This document shows, piece by piece, positions 34,022 to 45,380 of a DNA stretch of 64,000 bases. Positions within the stretch are counted from its first letter, which is position 1. Each line of letters opens with the position of its first letter. Origin of the DNA: Gigaspora rosea. Lineage: Eukaryota > Glomeromycota > Glomeromycetes > Diversisporales > Gigasporaceae. The stretch spans positions 197,455 to 261,454 of the forward strand of contig QKWP01000592.1 in assembly GCA_003550325.1 (NCBI GenBank), written 5' to 3'. The notes under the pieces are model-generated. The model did not search any database. It was not told the origin of the DNA and saw only the letters and a program-made list of their open reading frames with translations. The position numbers and the translations under genes were made by a program.

Positions 34022-35654
34022 ATGAGTAGTCAGTATAGTCGTTCAGTGATTCCGATCAAAATGGCGGATATAAATATATTTGACCAATCATATGTGTGGC
34101 TTTCACTTTACTTTTTCCTTAACCTCGGTCTGACATTGTACAACAAGGCAGTGATGCAATTATTTGATTTCCCATTTCCATGGACATTAACGGGAGTGCA
34201 CGCATTGTGCGGTGCGATTGGCTCTTACACATTTCACTGGCTAGGAATTTTTTCGCCGTCACGGCTAAGTGAGCGAGAAAGTATGGTGATGCTCTTATTT
34301 TCGGTTTTGTATACCATAAACATTGCTATTAGTAATGTATCCTTGTAAGTAAAAAATTTTATTGATGATCACTTTTGCTCTGGTTATCCCATTTCAATCA
34401 TAATGGGATTTAGAGCAATTTGTAATTAATGAATTGTCATGGTATGAACCGGAAAAGAAAAATGGACTTTATTCAGCTAATTTTATTCATATCGCTTGTT
34501 TAATATGTGTACATATTATGCTGATAATTCAAGACATTTGGTTACAGTACCGGTAAGTTATTATTTCTATTATCTCGGATTATTAAATGATATTTAATGA
34601 TTTTCTTTTTTCTCTTAATTGACTTTTAATAACTATTGTCATAAATACTGATCAAAGTTTTAAATAATAGTTTCATCAAGTTGTGCGAGCGATGACACCA
34701 ATTTTTACGATCGTACTTTCAATCACTTTTTTAAAAAAGCAATTCACAACTATGACATATATCTCTTTGCTACCGGTGAGAGATTAATTAAATTAAATTG
34801 AATTAAGTAAAATTAAAGTTAAAATTAATGATACATTCCATAGGTTGTATTGGGTGTTGTATTTGCGACCGTAGGAGATTATTATTTCACTAAAATGGGT
34901 ATATTTCCTTTATTTAATATCTAGCCATTGTTTAAGTAGTTATGTGATTTCTGATAATTAATTTATATATGTTTATGTATGTTTGTTTAGGATTCTTTTT
35001 AACTGTTCTTGGTACAATATTGGCTGCCCTGAAGACTGTTGTCACAAACAGAGTTCAAGTTGGTCGGCTTAAACTTCACCCCTTAGATCTATTATTGCGC
35101 ATGTCTCCTTTAGCATTCGTTCAAACTGTGATCTATGCTTATGTTACCGGAGAATTGCAGCGAGTTCGTGCCTTCAGTCGGACAGAAATGACTACATCTT
35201 TGGTTTTTGCTCTTATTACGAATGGTGTTATCGCCTTCTTTCTTAATGTTGTAAGTTTCACAGCCAATAAAAAGACATCAGCTTTAACTATGACTGTCGC
35301 TGGCAATGTAAAACAAGTACTATCTATTATTCTGGCCGTCATGATATTTAATTTAACAATAACGCCGACAAATGGCCTTGGAATTTTTCTAACTTTAGTG
35401 GGAGGTTGGTTTTTTCTAATTTTTAATGACTTCATTTCAATAATTAAATATCTAATTCGTATGTCATTATTGATAAATCGATATGATATAGGCGCATGGT
35501 ACGCGTAAGTATTGACATCGTACAAATAGCTGCTATGTTGAAAGTCCTAATATATATATGATTTTATTTTGAAATTAATAGCAAAATCGAATTATCTGAA
35601 CGTAATCGTGCAGCTGTCCGAGTCCTAACCGAGAAGCCACCCTTGGGCATATGA
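34022..35654 (+). CDS. TPT/DUF250 (SLC35-like) membrane transporter, six exons
   Basis: A multi-pass carrier of the triose-phosphate/nucleotide-sugar transporter superfamily, expected in Golgi or ER membranes; its substrate cannot be read from sequence. Exons: 34022-34344, 34534-34552 (19 bases), 34671-34775, 34844-34898, 34991-35504 and 35582-35654. All introns are GT-AG, and joining them gives 362 residues with no stop. Family signatures run in order: YFFLNLGLTLYNKAVMQ, FPFPWTLTGVHALCGAIG, INIAISNVSLHLVTVPFHQ (across two introns), VVRAMTPIFTIVLS, VLGVVFATVGDYYFTKMGF, LGTILAALKTVVTNRVQ, LHPLDLLLRMSPLAFVQ and TMTVAGNVKQVLSI. The length and roughly ten hydrophobic segments suit the family. ATG 34022 (MSSQYSRSV) is the first in frame, and a second at 34061 (MADINIF) is possible. 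It is a lone host gene among repeats, with no disabling change seen. Confidence 0.93.
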
Positions 35655-38023
35655 TTATATATATATATATATAAAAGAAGCCAATCAAAGAGTTTCCTTC
35701 CTGCTTTCTCTCTTTGTATACTTCCCACTGAAGCGAGATATTATCTTTCTATCTACTTCGATTGCAATTTTCCATGGGCATAATTTATTAACATGCCTAC
35801 ACAATATGCCCTCATTAATTTGGATACAACATTAATCGCGTTTATATTATTGTTTAATCGTGTTGTCTGTGAGGAATGAGACAAGTTTTAAAAATTTTTT
35901 AGACTTCACGTTGCGCGGAAATTCCGAGTTTAGATATATATATATACACTTTTTTATTTTCATTGCTCTATTTTTCCTAATAAGCGGTATACCTAATGTA
36001 TAATAAAATGGCTAAATACGTGAAATACAGGCTAATAAGCTTCATGTTTAATATAGACATTTATGGTTGATTTCAAATTTTCCGATTTATTTGGAAGATT
36101 ATCTATATTTATGCATATACCTGTATACTGTAAATTTTGGCTTTTACTAATTTAATAATTATCTTTTTAAAGATTACATCATTCATTTATATTATTTAAC
36201 GCCTTTTAGTTACAGGTATTATGTCATAATAATCAAATTCCAATTCTAGCAGAAGATTGATATGCGGGTTTTTTTATTTTTTTTCGGTATGGTGGCTTTA
36301 TTGTCATTATTTTTAAAATCGAACCAGCCATTATTAACGTTAATATTATCGACCTACTAACCAATAATCATTAGCTTCGTATGATTAGTATACTAGATAC
36401 ATAAAATTGTATTATATAGTTGTAAATGACCTAACGTTAATGAGTCCTGATTCTACACCTGAAAATAGATTATTAGTTTTCAATATATATCTAATTATAT
36501 TTTGGTTCCAAATGAAAACCTGGGAAAATCGTTTACAAAAACAAAAGTCCCGAATATTCTCGGTATCCACTGGTTTTTTTTAGCTCTCAAATACCCTAGC
36601 GATTTCCCTATACGTGGCAAACTTTAGTCAAATCGACTAAGATAATTTTTTTTTAAAAAACAATATTTGCTTGCTCAATGTGATTTTTAATCATTGTAAT
36701 TATTTAGTAGTTATTATGATTAAGGATGTTAAGCATTCAAATGGATAATAATCAAGCTATCACAGTTAATAACGAACTTTATAGATTAAAAGGTTTGTAC
36801 AACTCTTTTTATTCTTGATGTCATCTAAAAACCTAATAAAACATTTTCAATTTAACCGCTTTCAGTGGTAATTTAACATGGAATTCTTATAATTTTATTT
36901 ATAAATAAATATATATATATATAGTATAAAACTCATGATTGTTATTAGGTGTTTATATGTAGCACATAAATAATTAATAGTTATCCGTCAAACTCTACGA
37001 TGTAGACCGATATTACCAACCCATTTTTCATGTCAACATTACAATTATCGCTATTAAAATTTTCTTAAATATCGAGCATCTTTGTATTACTTGCGTAAGA
37101 ATAGTTTAAGTTTAATGAAATAGAAGCCGGAGCTAGAGTCTAGAAAGAATTAGAGAAAGTATAGTACTTAGTAATATTCATTTACGAGTATTAAATAAAA
37201 AAAAACTGTAGCGTTTAGCACATATTTGATCTTACACCGGTCTTGCTAAGTATTTTTTTTTTTTATGTTAACTTACACTTAAAATAAAAAGTAAGACGTG
37301 TATTAATTTGTTAAGCAAAGTTAATCAACTGACTTTAATGAATAAATAAGTGACCGCACAATATATTTATATCTTATTTAACTTTTGTATGATGGCTCCG
37401 TTGCTGTTTTTTTTTCTTGTTCAAGTAGAATAATGCTGGCATCATAAGCTACTAGGGTGATAAATCAACTAAGTAATCAAAACTATGTCAGTTATATTGA
37501 TCATTTTACTATTATCAGATTTTTATCAGTAAAATTAAAAAATCGATCAAATTATTTTAAGTCTTTTAATTATAAAGAAAAGCGTAAAATTCTAAAGTTT
37601 TCACACAAATATTGTACTTATTTATCTAATTTCTTTCAATTGAAAACACTGCGGCAGAACTATCTCAAAGTAACTATGTTGGGTTTTTTTGCAAAATTCT
37701 AATTAAATTTTGACTTTCATGCTTAAGATTTTTTGCTCGAATCGACGAAATTTTTAACATTCCGCAAGACGAATGCCTAAAACTTACATTTTAATAGAGA
37801 ATATTAGAAACATAGCCTTATTTGTAGATACTTTATAAACAACCTGTGAAAGTTTCAAGGTAATTCCATGTCTCAATAATGAGTTGAAACATTTAGAATC
37901 ATCGCTTAATAATAATGTAATAAAACGTTAGTAGAATATGTGTATATAGTATAATCATCATTGTGTAACATAAAAATCTGCAATATATAAAATTCTATAA
38001 TTTGCTGACATAGGTTTGATTAC
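35655..38023. other. Intergenic, no recognised gene
   Basis: AT-rich sequence downstream of the transporter. Short frames at 36741-36800 and 37457-37702 have no family resemblance and no convincing continuation. No MITE ends could be paired here. It is the least repeat-like non-coding stretch in the window. Confidence 0.4.
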
Positions 38024-38031
38024 TTAATTGA

Positions 38032-38821
38032 GGGGATGGCTAAAGCCAGGTGCGTTTATATGTTTTTGATTATTTAATTAAAATTAGGGTAAGGGTTAGT
38101 TAGGGGTTAGGTTTAGGGCTTGACTTATATATAAAATTGTCTTCCCGACATTTTTTATTAAGGGTAGACCGTAAACACTAATTAAAAATCATAGTTGTTG
38201 TGGCTAATTTGTGTATGGTTACACAATGATCATCTGATCAAAACATTCAAAACATTGTTATATTCTAGAATAGTATCGACGATCCCATGATTTTAAAATT
38301 CATTTTTATTGGCTAAAAATGATTAATAATTTATATACGAGTTCAATATTGTTCTATATTGTTCTAGTGTGTGTTCTAGAATATTTATTAATTTCTAGAA
38401 CTATAAAGTTTCACCCGCAAATTATATAGTTTCACCCGCAAACTTTGTAGCTTCAAAATTTAGAACTGTTTCTTTAAAAACTTCTAATTTTTGCAATGAA
38501 ATTTACGGGTTTTAATGTTTGTATTTATTTGGTTTTGATTGAATTTCGATAAAATAAAAAAACATTTGCCTTTACTGCTTTTTTGTACTCTGTTAATTTT
38601 ATATAGCCAAAAGGATCTACTATTTGCATATATATAATTTAATTATAGTAATATGGTCTACCCTTAATGCTCCTAGACAGGTTTAGATACTCGTTTTTGT
38701 ATTTTCAGCGTTTTTCACTTTTTTTCTTTGTTTTCGTCTTGTCGGGCTGATCTGTAAAGATCAAATTTTATGATTTGATTGGCTTTCTATCATGTGAACG
38801 CACCTGGCTTTAGACGATCCC
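38032..38821. mobile_element. hAT-like MITE, CTAAAGCAGG family, opened by a TTAA element
   Basis: Ends GGGGATGGCTAAAGCCAGGT and, inverted, GGGATCGTCTAAAGCCAGGT; flanked by a perfect 8-bp repeat TTAATTGA (38024-38031, 38822-38829). Without the internal insertion it is about 284 bp. It carries GGGTAAGGGTTAGTTAGGGG, CTTCCCGACATTTTTTATTA and CTTGTCGGGCTGATCTG, the same order as the copies at 49625-49918 and 54184-54444. Confidence 0.85.
38162..38663. mobile_element. TTAA-flanked MITE, GGGTAGACC ends
   Basis: Bounded by TTAA at 38158-38161 and 38664-38667, with ends GGGTAGACC and its exact inverse GGTCTACCC. The uninterrupted family copy at 54184-54444 reads straight through the site, which confirms the insertion. 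TTAA duplication is the piggyBac habit, though these end bases are not the classic piggyBac CCC type. The interior holds three TTCTAGAA words and a duplicated AGTTTCACCCGCAAA. Confidence 0.8.
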
Positions 38822-39460
38822 TTAATTGATTTATCATCCTAATAAGCTACGGATCTATGATAACCTGTTTCTTTGTATATGTCGTGTGTCAGATTAGGCC
38901 CGGCCTAAATTAGATTAGAGTTAGGGTAAAATTACGGTAAAGTTAGAGACTAGTTTAGGCCAGTTGTTGCCGATCATTTAATGCTGATCAACTGATAGTC
39001 ATCTGACATGCGTCAGATTCAATCTGACGCAAGTTTTAATCTGACACACAACATATATAAACATTGACTAGATTTTGTTTTTTTGAAATTATTTTAGTAT
39101 TTAAAGTAACAATGTTATAAAATTTTGATTGCTACAATCAAAATTTTCTTGTGCAAATGAATATTTAGATTTTAGATTTAACTAGAAATGCTATAACTTT
39201 TGAAGACATTTTGTAGTAGATTTCAAGAATTTTCTGATTTTTTGTTAATAAATAGTAGCAGCATTTATATCAGCTATATTATATTTTAGTAGAGTTGATG
39301 TAAATATAGATACATTCAATTGTAATATTTCAATTTGAATATTAGATCAGATAAAGTTGGTAAAGAACTATTATTATTATTATTTTTATTAAATTATTGC
39401 ATTCTGCACTATAGTGCACTCCTAAGTTACGGGATATATAAACAGTAGAACAGTGATGAT

Positions 39461-39728
39461 TAGGGTTCCGCAATTTGATTTGATCTTCAAATATTTGAAT
39501 CAAATATTTGATCAAATACAAATTCAAATTTGACTATATATGATTTGATAAATTCAAATCTGATCAAATTTGATTTGATTTGATTTGAAAATTACTATTA
39601 AAAATTCAAATTCAAATCAAATTCAAATCCAAATATTTGAATCAAATCAAATTCAAATCAGGTAAATTTGATTTGATCAAATTCAAATTGACCCAATATT
39701 TGATTTGATTTGAATTTGAGGAACCCTA
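39461..39728. mobile_element. hAT-like MITE made of TTTGATTTGA words
   Basis: Ends TAGGGTTCC and the inverse GGAACCCTA. The flanking 8-mers GTGATGAT (39453-39460) and GCGATGAT (39729-39736) match at 7 of 8. Nearly the whole 268 bp interior is TTTGATTTGA and its inverse, so the element can fold end to end. Confidence 0.82.
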
Positions 39729-39741
39729 GCGATGATCAATA

Positions 39742-40281
39742 AGAGGGCATCCATAAATAACATTATACAAGAGGGAGGCTGAACAAACATTAACGTTTTT
39801 CTCAATAAGTAGGGGGGAGTACTGGAGGATCAAAAAATTATCATAATTTTTTTAGAAAAAATTGGCTAAAAATTGAACAGTGGTCCAAATTTAATGATTT
39901 TGGTACCATTCGATTCGTCTCGGTGAGAGGAGTCGAATGGTACCAATTTCATTTCATTCGGATCACTAGATCAAAAGTTATTGGCCAAATACTATTGGTT
40001 ATTATGTTTTCTTATAAAATTACTATAAAATCAATAGTTTTTTGTAAATAATTATTGATACAGTGATCCAAATGAAATGATTTTGGTATCATTGGATTCG
40101 TCTCATTGAGACGAGTCGAATGGTACCTAAATCATCCAAATCGGATCACTGTGTCACAATATATTCAAGTTTTTGCAAAATTTTATATATAAATATACAG
40201 ATTTTGAAAAATTTTTTTATATAATAGAGGGGGTCAAGCGCTACTATGAGGGGATACATAACGTTATTTATGGATGCCCCC
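39742..40281. mobile_element. TA-flanked MITE, AGAGGGCATCC family, copy 2
   Basis: Ends AGAGGGCATCCATAAATAAC and the inverse GTTATTTATGGATGCCCCCT, bounded by TA. Same interior plan as 22158-22684: two GGTACCATTCGATTCGTCTC-type hairpins around a centre of AAAATTACTATAAAATCAAT. It begins only 13 bases after the preceding MITE ends. Confidence 0.82.
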
Positions 40282-40724
40282 TAATCGCTAGGATTTTATG
40301 AATTTTTTACAGTCAGACCTTCCTCCATAAATGCAATACCTTCATAAATGCATGGTCTTGTTATGTCCTTGCTATATATACACTTATAGATTTTTCCTTT
40401 CTAAATGCATGATTTTTTGCTATCCCTATACAGTACACTTATGGAGATAGAGGATTGACTGTAGTTAGTTATCTGTTATAATAATTACAGTATGTTTGGG
40501 GTCACCACTTTTTGTTTTTTATCATGTTTTATGATGTTGCTACTAGTGTTGTTGTTGGGTATAGTTACCTTGGTGTTATAATTAGGTGTTGTTGTATTGT
40601 GTTAGGGGCTTCCAGAAATTATGTGATTTTTTGGTGGGTGGGTGGGGTCCTGAAAATATCAGGTTAAAATTATAATTCTGGTCAAATTTTTATAATTCTG
40701 GCCAAAAGTATAAAATTATAAAAT

Positions 40725-41370
40725 TATTAATAACTATTGTTCTACTGAACCAATTTAGATGATTTAACTATCAAAATGTTCGTCTCACTGAGACGATTCC
40801 AACAAGCCCAAAATCGCTAGAATCTAATCACAGGGTCCCAAGATCATTCAACTTTTGTGTAATTTTAATAGTGATTTTTTAGAATCACTAAGTAAATTTC
40901 TTAATATTGAACAACTTTTGATCCACTGGCCTGTTTTGGATGATTTAACTACCAAAATGCTCGTCTCAGTGAGACTATTCTAACAAGACCAAATTCGCTA
41001 AATTCTAATGACAGGATTCCAAGATCGATAAAGATTTGTATTGTTTGTCTAATAATACAAATCTTTATCGATCTTGGAATCCTGCAATTAGAATTTAGCG
41101 ATTTTGGGCTTGTTAGAATCGTCTCACTGAGACGAGCATTTTGGTAGTTAAATCATCAGAAACGGGCCAGTGGATCAAAAGTTATTCAATATTAAAGAAA
41201 TTTACTTAGTGATTCTAAAAAATCACTATTAAAATTACACAAAAGTTGAATGATCTTGGGACCCTGTGATTAGATTTTAGCGATTTTGGGCTTGTTAGAA
41301 TCATCTCAGTGAGCGAACATTTTGATAGTTAAATCATTTAAATTGGTTCAGTATAACAATAGTTATTATC
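40725..41370. repeat. Palindrome with arms of about 310 bases
   Basis: Centre near 41044. The left arm TTTAACTATCAAAATGTTCG ... CAAGATCGATAAAGATTTG is mirrored by CAAATCTTTATCGATCTTGG ... GAACATTTTGATAGTTAAA with few mismatches. Each arm contains two hairpin modules of the CGTCTCACTGAGACG type, so there are four in all, in mirror order. Confidence 0.88.
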
Positions 41371-41514
41371 AATTTTATAAATTAAAATTTATAAATAGAA
41401 ATAATTTATACATCGCATGTGCGATGTTGTCGCACCTGCCGCAGATCATAAAATTAGGTGTAACGTAAAATCAAAACAATTAAAATAAACCGTTTTTCAT
41501 TAGATAGGGTTAGG

Positions 41515-41925
41515 GTGAGGTAGGGTTGGTTAGGTTCCAGTTAGGTTCTGATTGGTTCTAGGTAAATTAATAATTTTTAAACTGATTTTTTATTTTTTAG
41601 TTCTTAATTAAAGTTATTGATTATAAAATTATGAACAATTTTAATTATGAGCATAAAGCAAAAAACTTTCTTTTAAGTTTATAAATTCTTTAAAATATTA
41701 ATTTAGAACCTAGGTTCCAGAACCTAGATTCTAAATTAATATTTTAAAGAATTTATAAACTTAAAAGAAAGTTTTTTGCTTTATGCTCATAATTAAAATT
41801 GTTCATAATTTTATAATCAATAACTTTAATTAAGAACTAAAAAATAAAAAATCAGTTTAAAAATTATTAATTTACTTAGAACCTATCAGAACCTAACTGG
41901 AACCTAACCAACCCTAGGGTAAGGT
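41515..41925. repeat. Palindrome with arms of about 190 bases
   Basis: Centre near 41712 (AACCTAGGTTCC, AGAACCTAG). Arms such as TTTGCTTTATGCTCATAATT and AATTATGAGCATAAAGCAAA are exact inverses, and TTAGGTTCCAGTTAGGTTCT is mirrored by AGAACCTAACTGGAACCTAA. The near-identity of the arms implies recent formation or gene conversion. Confidence 0.9.
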
Positions 41926-42787
41926 ATAGATTGTGTGTATGGGCGAAAGGGAAGTTTTTATAGTAAAATTTTGCAAGGAATTTTTTTTGTTAGAATTCTA
42001 AGAGTAGTTTCATATACTTAATTTTGAGTTATAGATGATTTTTGACAAAACGGACGTTTGGTTTGAATTTTTTGATCATGTAACGTTACACCTGATCTTG
42101 AAATTTGATTGGGAGAGTGACATATAAGGCGCATCGCATGGGGCAATGAATAAATTTACTCATATAAATAAATTTTAAAAAATATAAAATTTGATTGACT
42201 AATAGAGTATCAGGTGTGGGTGGGTGTGATAAAATTTTGAAATTTATTAGTAACAAAATATTACGTAATTTCTGGAAGCCCCCTTATTGCTGTGAAGCTA
42301 TAATTTAGAAGTTAGAATTTTGTTGCTTGTTTGCTTTACCACTTTTTTGCTATTTGCTTTGCTACTTACTTGTCATTCTTGCTTATGTTACTTATTGGTT
42401 TGTATTTCATATTTTGTTGCTTGGTTTGCTTTTTGCTTTATGTTGTAATTTCACTAGTTGTACATATTTTCAGTTTAGTATTACTATACCGTACTGAGCA
42501 AAAGACCTTGGGTCTAATACAAATCTCTAATCAAAAACTTACAAAGTATCCTGGGTATTTCATTCGGTAATAGGTATTTTGTACAATAAGATCTTTTAAC
42601 AAGGGGTATTTTGTATAAGGGTATTTTATTTACTCTGTATTTTGTATAATAAATTTTTGGCAAAATCATTATAAAAATCATTTCAATTAAATTCGATTAA
42701 TCGAAATAGTTGAGCAATATCTCAATTATTAGCAAATCTCATTAAGGAAGCTGCTTAATGCTATAATATTAATAAATATGACTGATC

Positions 42788-42992
42788 ATAATGAAATCCA
42801 GATTAAAATGAAATAATAGTATAAAATCTTGAAAACTAAATTTTTTTGAAGTGCATTTTTTAGGGTTAGGGGTTTAGGGTTAGGGTTAGTTTTAAAAAAA
42901 ATTAGAATAAACAAGTATTAATAGATTTTAGAAGGCTAGCAAGTTAAGTATAGAATGTAGATTTCATTTTAAATTATGATCTGTGACAATAA
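42788..42992. mobile_element. MITE with GATCATAAT ends, copy 2
   Basis: Reverse complement of the copy at 22750-22958. It includes GGGTTAGGGGTTTAGGGTTA and AGAAGGCTAGCAAGTTAAGT. The flanks ACTGATCATAATG and ATGATCTGTGACA are inverses of each other. Confidence 0.65.
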
Positions 42993-43014
42993 ATAATACA
43001 TTATATAGGTATAT

Positions 43015-43135
43015 TATAGTCTGTTCTGGTCTGGTCTCAGTTCAAAAGTCTGAGTCCGAGCAGTAAACCACAAACTAGACCAAATTTCATAAACCGGTCC
43101 ATGGACCGGTTCTAGTTTAGTCCAGTTCAAGAATC
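43015..43135. repeat. CTGGTC/GACCGG short repeat
   Basis: GTCTGTTCTGGTCTGGTCTC at the left and GGACCGGTTCTAGTTTAGTCC at the right, with ACCGGTCCATGGACCGGT palindromic near the right. Related to 24055-24180 and to the sequence flanking the hAT at 4194. Confidence 0.5.
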
Positions 43136-43369
43136 ATCTTAAATTGGCTTATTAGTGGAGAACCCCTGAATATATACAAAAAACCTTTGTCATATACTCA
43201 AACAGGACCCCGAACAATCTATGTAAGGTTATATTTGAGCATCATAGTAAAAATTTTTTTGGTTAGCAGTTTTGTTTTGGTAATATAAGCTATATTTCAA
43301 ACATTAAATAAAACTTTTACTTAATTTTACTTTTTTTTTGAAATACAACGTTCTCTAAAAAAAAAACAA

Positions 43370-43459
43370 NNNNNNNNNNNNNNNNNNNNNNNNNNNNNNN
43401 NNNNNNNNNNNNNNNNNNNNNNNNNNNNNNNNNNNNNNNNNNNNNNNNNNNNNNNNNNN
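43370..43459. other. Assembly gap (90 N)
   Basis: Flanked on both sides by A runs with ACGTTCTCTAAAAAAA / CATTCTCTAAAAAAA, so a simple tandem repeat probably fills the gap. Confidence 0.99.
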
Positions 43460-43544
43460 AAAAAAAAACAAAACATTCTCTAAAAAAAAAAAAATAAAAT
43501 TTCAAAAAAAAGTAGGTTAAAAAAAAAAAAAGCTGTTTTCAAGG

Positions 43545-43705
43545 TCTTTCCCTTTTACCCCTCTCTCTCTTTTACTTCTCCCCTTCTCTCCCTTTTACTT
43601 CTTTCTCCCTTTTACCCCTCTCTCCCTTTTACCTTTCTTTTCCTTTTACCCCTCTCTCCCTTTTACCCCTCTCTCCCTTTTACCCCTCTCTCCTTTTTAC
43701 CTGCT
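43545..43705 (+). repeat. CCCTTTTACCCCTCTCT minisatellite
   Basis: About nine copies of a 17-18 base pyrimidine-rich unit, CTCTCTCCCTTTTACCC, in the right half of the surrounding MITE. Confidence 0.85.
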
Positions 43706-44399
43706 GGGTTATTATTATAGCCCAATTTTTCATTAGCACATTTCAAATATAACATTTATAAAAATTACCCATTACCATTCTTTCAAATATACTCATTTTA
43801 CCCATTACCCATTTTCAAATATAACCTTTTTCTCCAATACCTACTTTTCAAATATAACCTTTTTTAAAAAACAGTCCTCCATTAGCTATTTTTCAACTAT
43901 GACCTCACATAGATTGTTCGGGGTTCTACTTAAACTAGATTTTTTAAAATGTTTGTCCATTTGTGTACAAAACTGAGCTTTTTGATAGCAAATTTGCTTG
44001 ACCTTTAATGTATACTTAATTAATACTATTAAAAAAAGATTGGTGTACACTTACTAATTGTGTTGAATTGTTATATCGTACAGTATATAAGAGAGGTTAT
44101 ACTAATTTCTCTACCAATTTTTGTTATTGGCCAATCAGAATGCAAGATCAGGTATAATATAATAATTTAAAACAACAATTGCTTTTTTGAAAAGCCATAC
44201 TTATTACAAAACTTCATCTAAGAAATTATCTTTTGTATACTAATAAAAAAAAGGAAAATTATAAATGGTGACCTGTCGTAATAGTGACCCTAATATGTAA
44301 GCCAATCATTTTTTAGATTAGCAGATTAGTCGGTTTGCCTCTAATCCGATCTAGATTTAAATTGATCTTTTTTGATCTAGATTTAGATCGTTTTTTTTT

Positions 44400-45372
44400 A
44401 AATTTAGATTTGTTTTCACGTTGTTTTGCTTTTTTTGTTTTTTTTTAGTAGGTTTACTTCGCTTGTGATTAGAACTGGGAACTTTGTAAGATAAGTTTTT
44501 TCTTTTTTTTGTTTTTTCTTTTTATTTTAATTTTTTTTTTTGGTTTGTTTTTTTTCTTTAACTCTTTCGTCATTCTAGTGCCGTTGGTTTTGAAGATTCC
44601 AGGCTTTCGTCATTTCAGTATTATGGTTTCAATTCGTCTCTTCGGTTGCGACTGGTCGTAGGTTTGTTAAAACCAAATAGGTAGTTGGGATCTTGTGGTT
44701 TTGTTATTGGATTTTTTTTTCTTCGCCAAAAACCGTAGAACTGGGAACTTGTAAGGTAATTTTTTTCTTAATTTTAATTTTTTTTTTTGGGTTGTGTTTT
44801 TTAGTTAACTGTCTTTCTTCATTTCTAGTGCCGACGATTTTGGAGATTTCAGGCTTTTATCGTTTCGGTGTTATAGTTTCAATTCGTCTTTTCAGTTGCG
44901 GTCATTGGATTTTTTTTTCGCTTGTAAGGTAATGTTTTTCTTTATTTTAATTTTTTTTTTGTATTGTGTTCTTTTTGTCTCTTCGGTTGCGCTGGTCATA
45001 GGTAGTTGGGATCTTGTAGTTTTGTAGTTGGATTTTTTTTTCTTCGCCAAAAACCATAGAACTGGAAACTTGTAAGTTAATTTTTTTCTTAATTTTAATT
45101 TTTTTTTTTTGGTTTGCGTTCTTTAGTTAACTGTCTTTCGTCATTCCTAGTGCCGCGATTTTGGAGATTTCAGGCTTTTGTCATTTCGGTATTATAGTTT
45201 CAATTCGTCTTTTCGGTTGTGGTTGTTGAAATTTTTTTTCTTCGCTTGTAAGATAATGTTTTTCTTTATTTTAATTTTTTTTTTTTGTTTTGTGTTTTTT
45301 AGTTAACTGTTTTCATCGTTCTAGTGCTATCAGGTTTGGAGATTTCAAGCTTTTATCGTTTAGATGTTTATG
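44400..45372 (+). repeat. Tandem repeat block with CCAGGCTTTCGTC words
   Basis: Units of roughly 180-250 bases recur: TCATTCTAGTGCCG, GGAGATTTCAGGCTTT, GGTTTCAATTCGTCTTTTCG, GTTGCG, then ACTTGTAAGGTAATTTTTTTC. They lie near 44575, 44820, 45150 and 45315. A further unit at 49365-49500 follows the hAT insertion and continues the array. No coding potential. Confidence 0.75.
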
Positions 45373-45380
45373 GTTTTAAT

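Larger units (their letters stand above)
40605..42283. mobile_element. 1.7-kb TTA-flanked element carrying two giant palindromes
   Basis: Ends GGGGCTTCCAGAAATTATGT and, inverted, GGGGGCTTCCAGAAATTACG; flanked by TTA (40602-40604 and 42284-42286), as PIF/Harbinger elements make. Inside are one palindrome at 40725-41370, an inner element between about 41405 and 42155 (ends around CATCGCATGTGCGATG and GCGCATCGCATGGG), and a second palindrome at 41515-41925. Subterminal GGTGGGTGGGTGGGG and GGTGTGGGTGGGTG also mirror the ends. No coding capacity. Confidence 0.75.
43204..43927. mobile_element. hAT-like MITE, AGGACCCCGAACAAT family, copy 2 (with gap)
   Basis: Ends AGGACCCCGAACAATCTATG and the inverse CATAGATTGTTCGGGGTTCT. 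Flanking 8-mers ACTCAAAC (43196-43203) and ACTTAAAC (43928-43935) match at 7 of 8. The interior contains the assembly gap 43370-43459 and a minisatellite at 43545-43700. Confidence 0.82.

Noticed and set aside
35139-35525. Minus-strand frame of 128 codons
   Set aside because: It is antisense to the fifth exon of the transporter.
36741-36800. MDNNQAITVNNELYRLK as the first exon of a gene
   Set aside because: A GT follows, but no downstream exon with protein-like sequence could be joined.
42331-42570. Hydrophobic frame as a small membrane protein
   Set aside because: It arises from a C/T-rich repeat (TTTGCTTTACC-like words) like those at 14880 and 19600.
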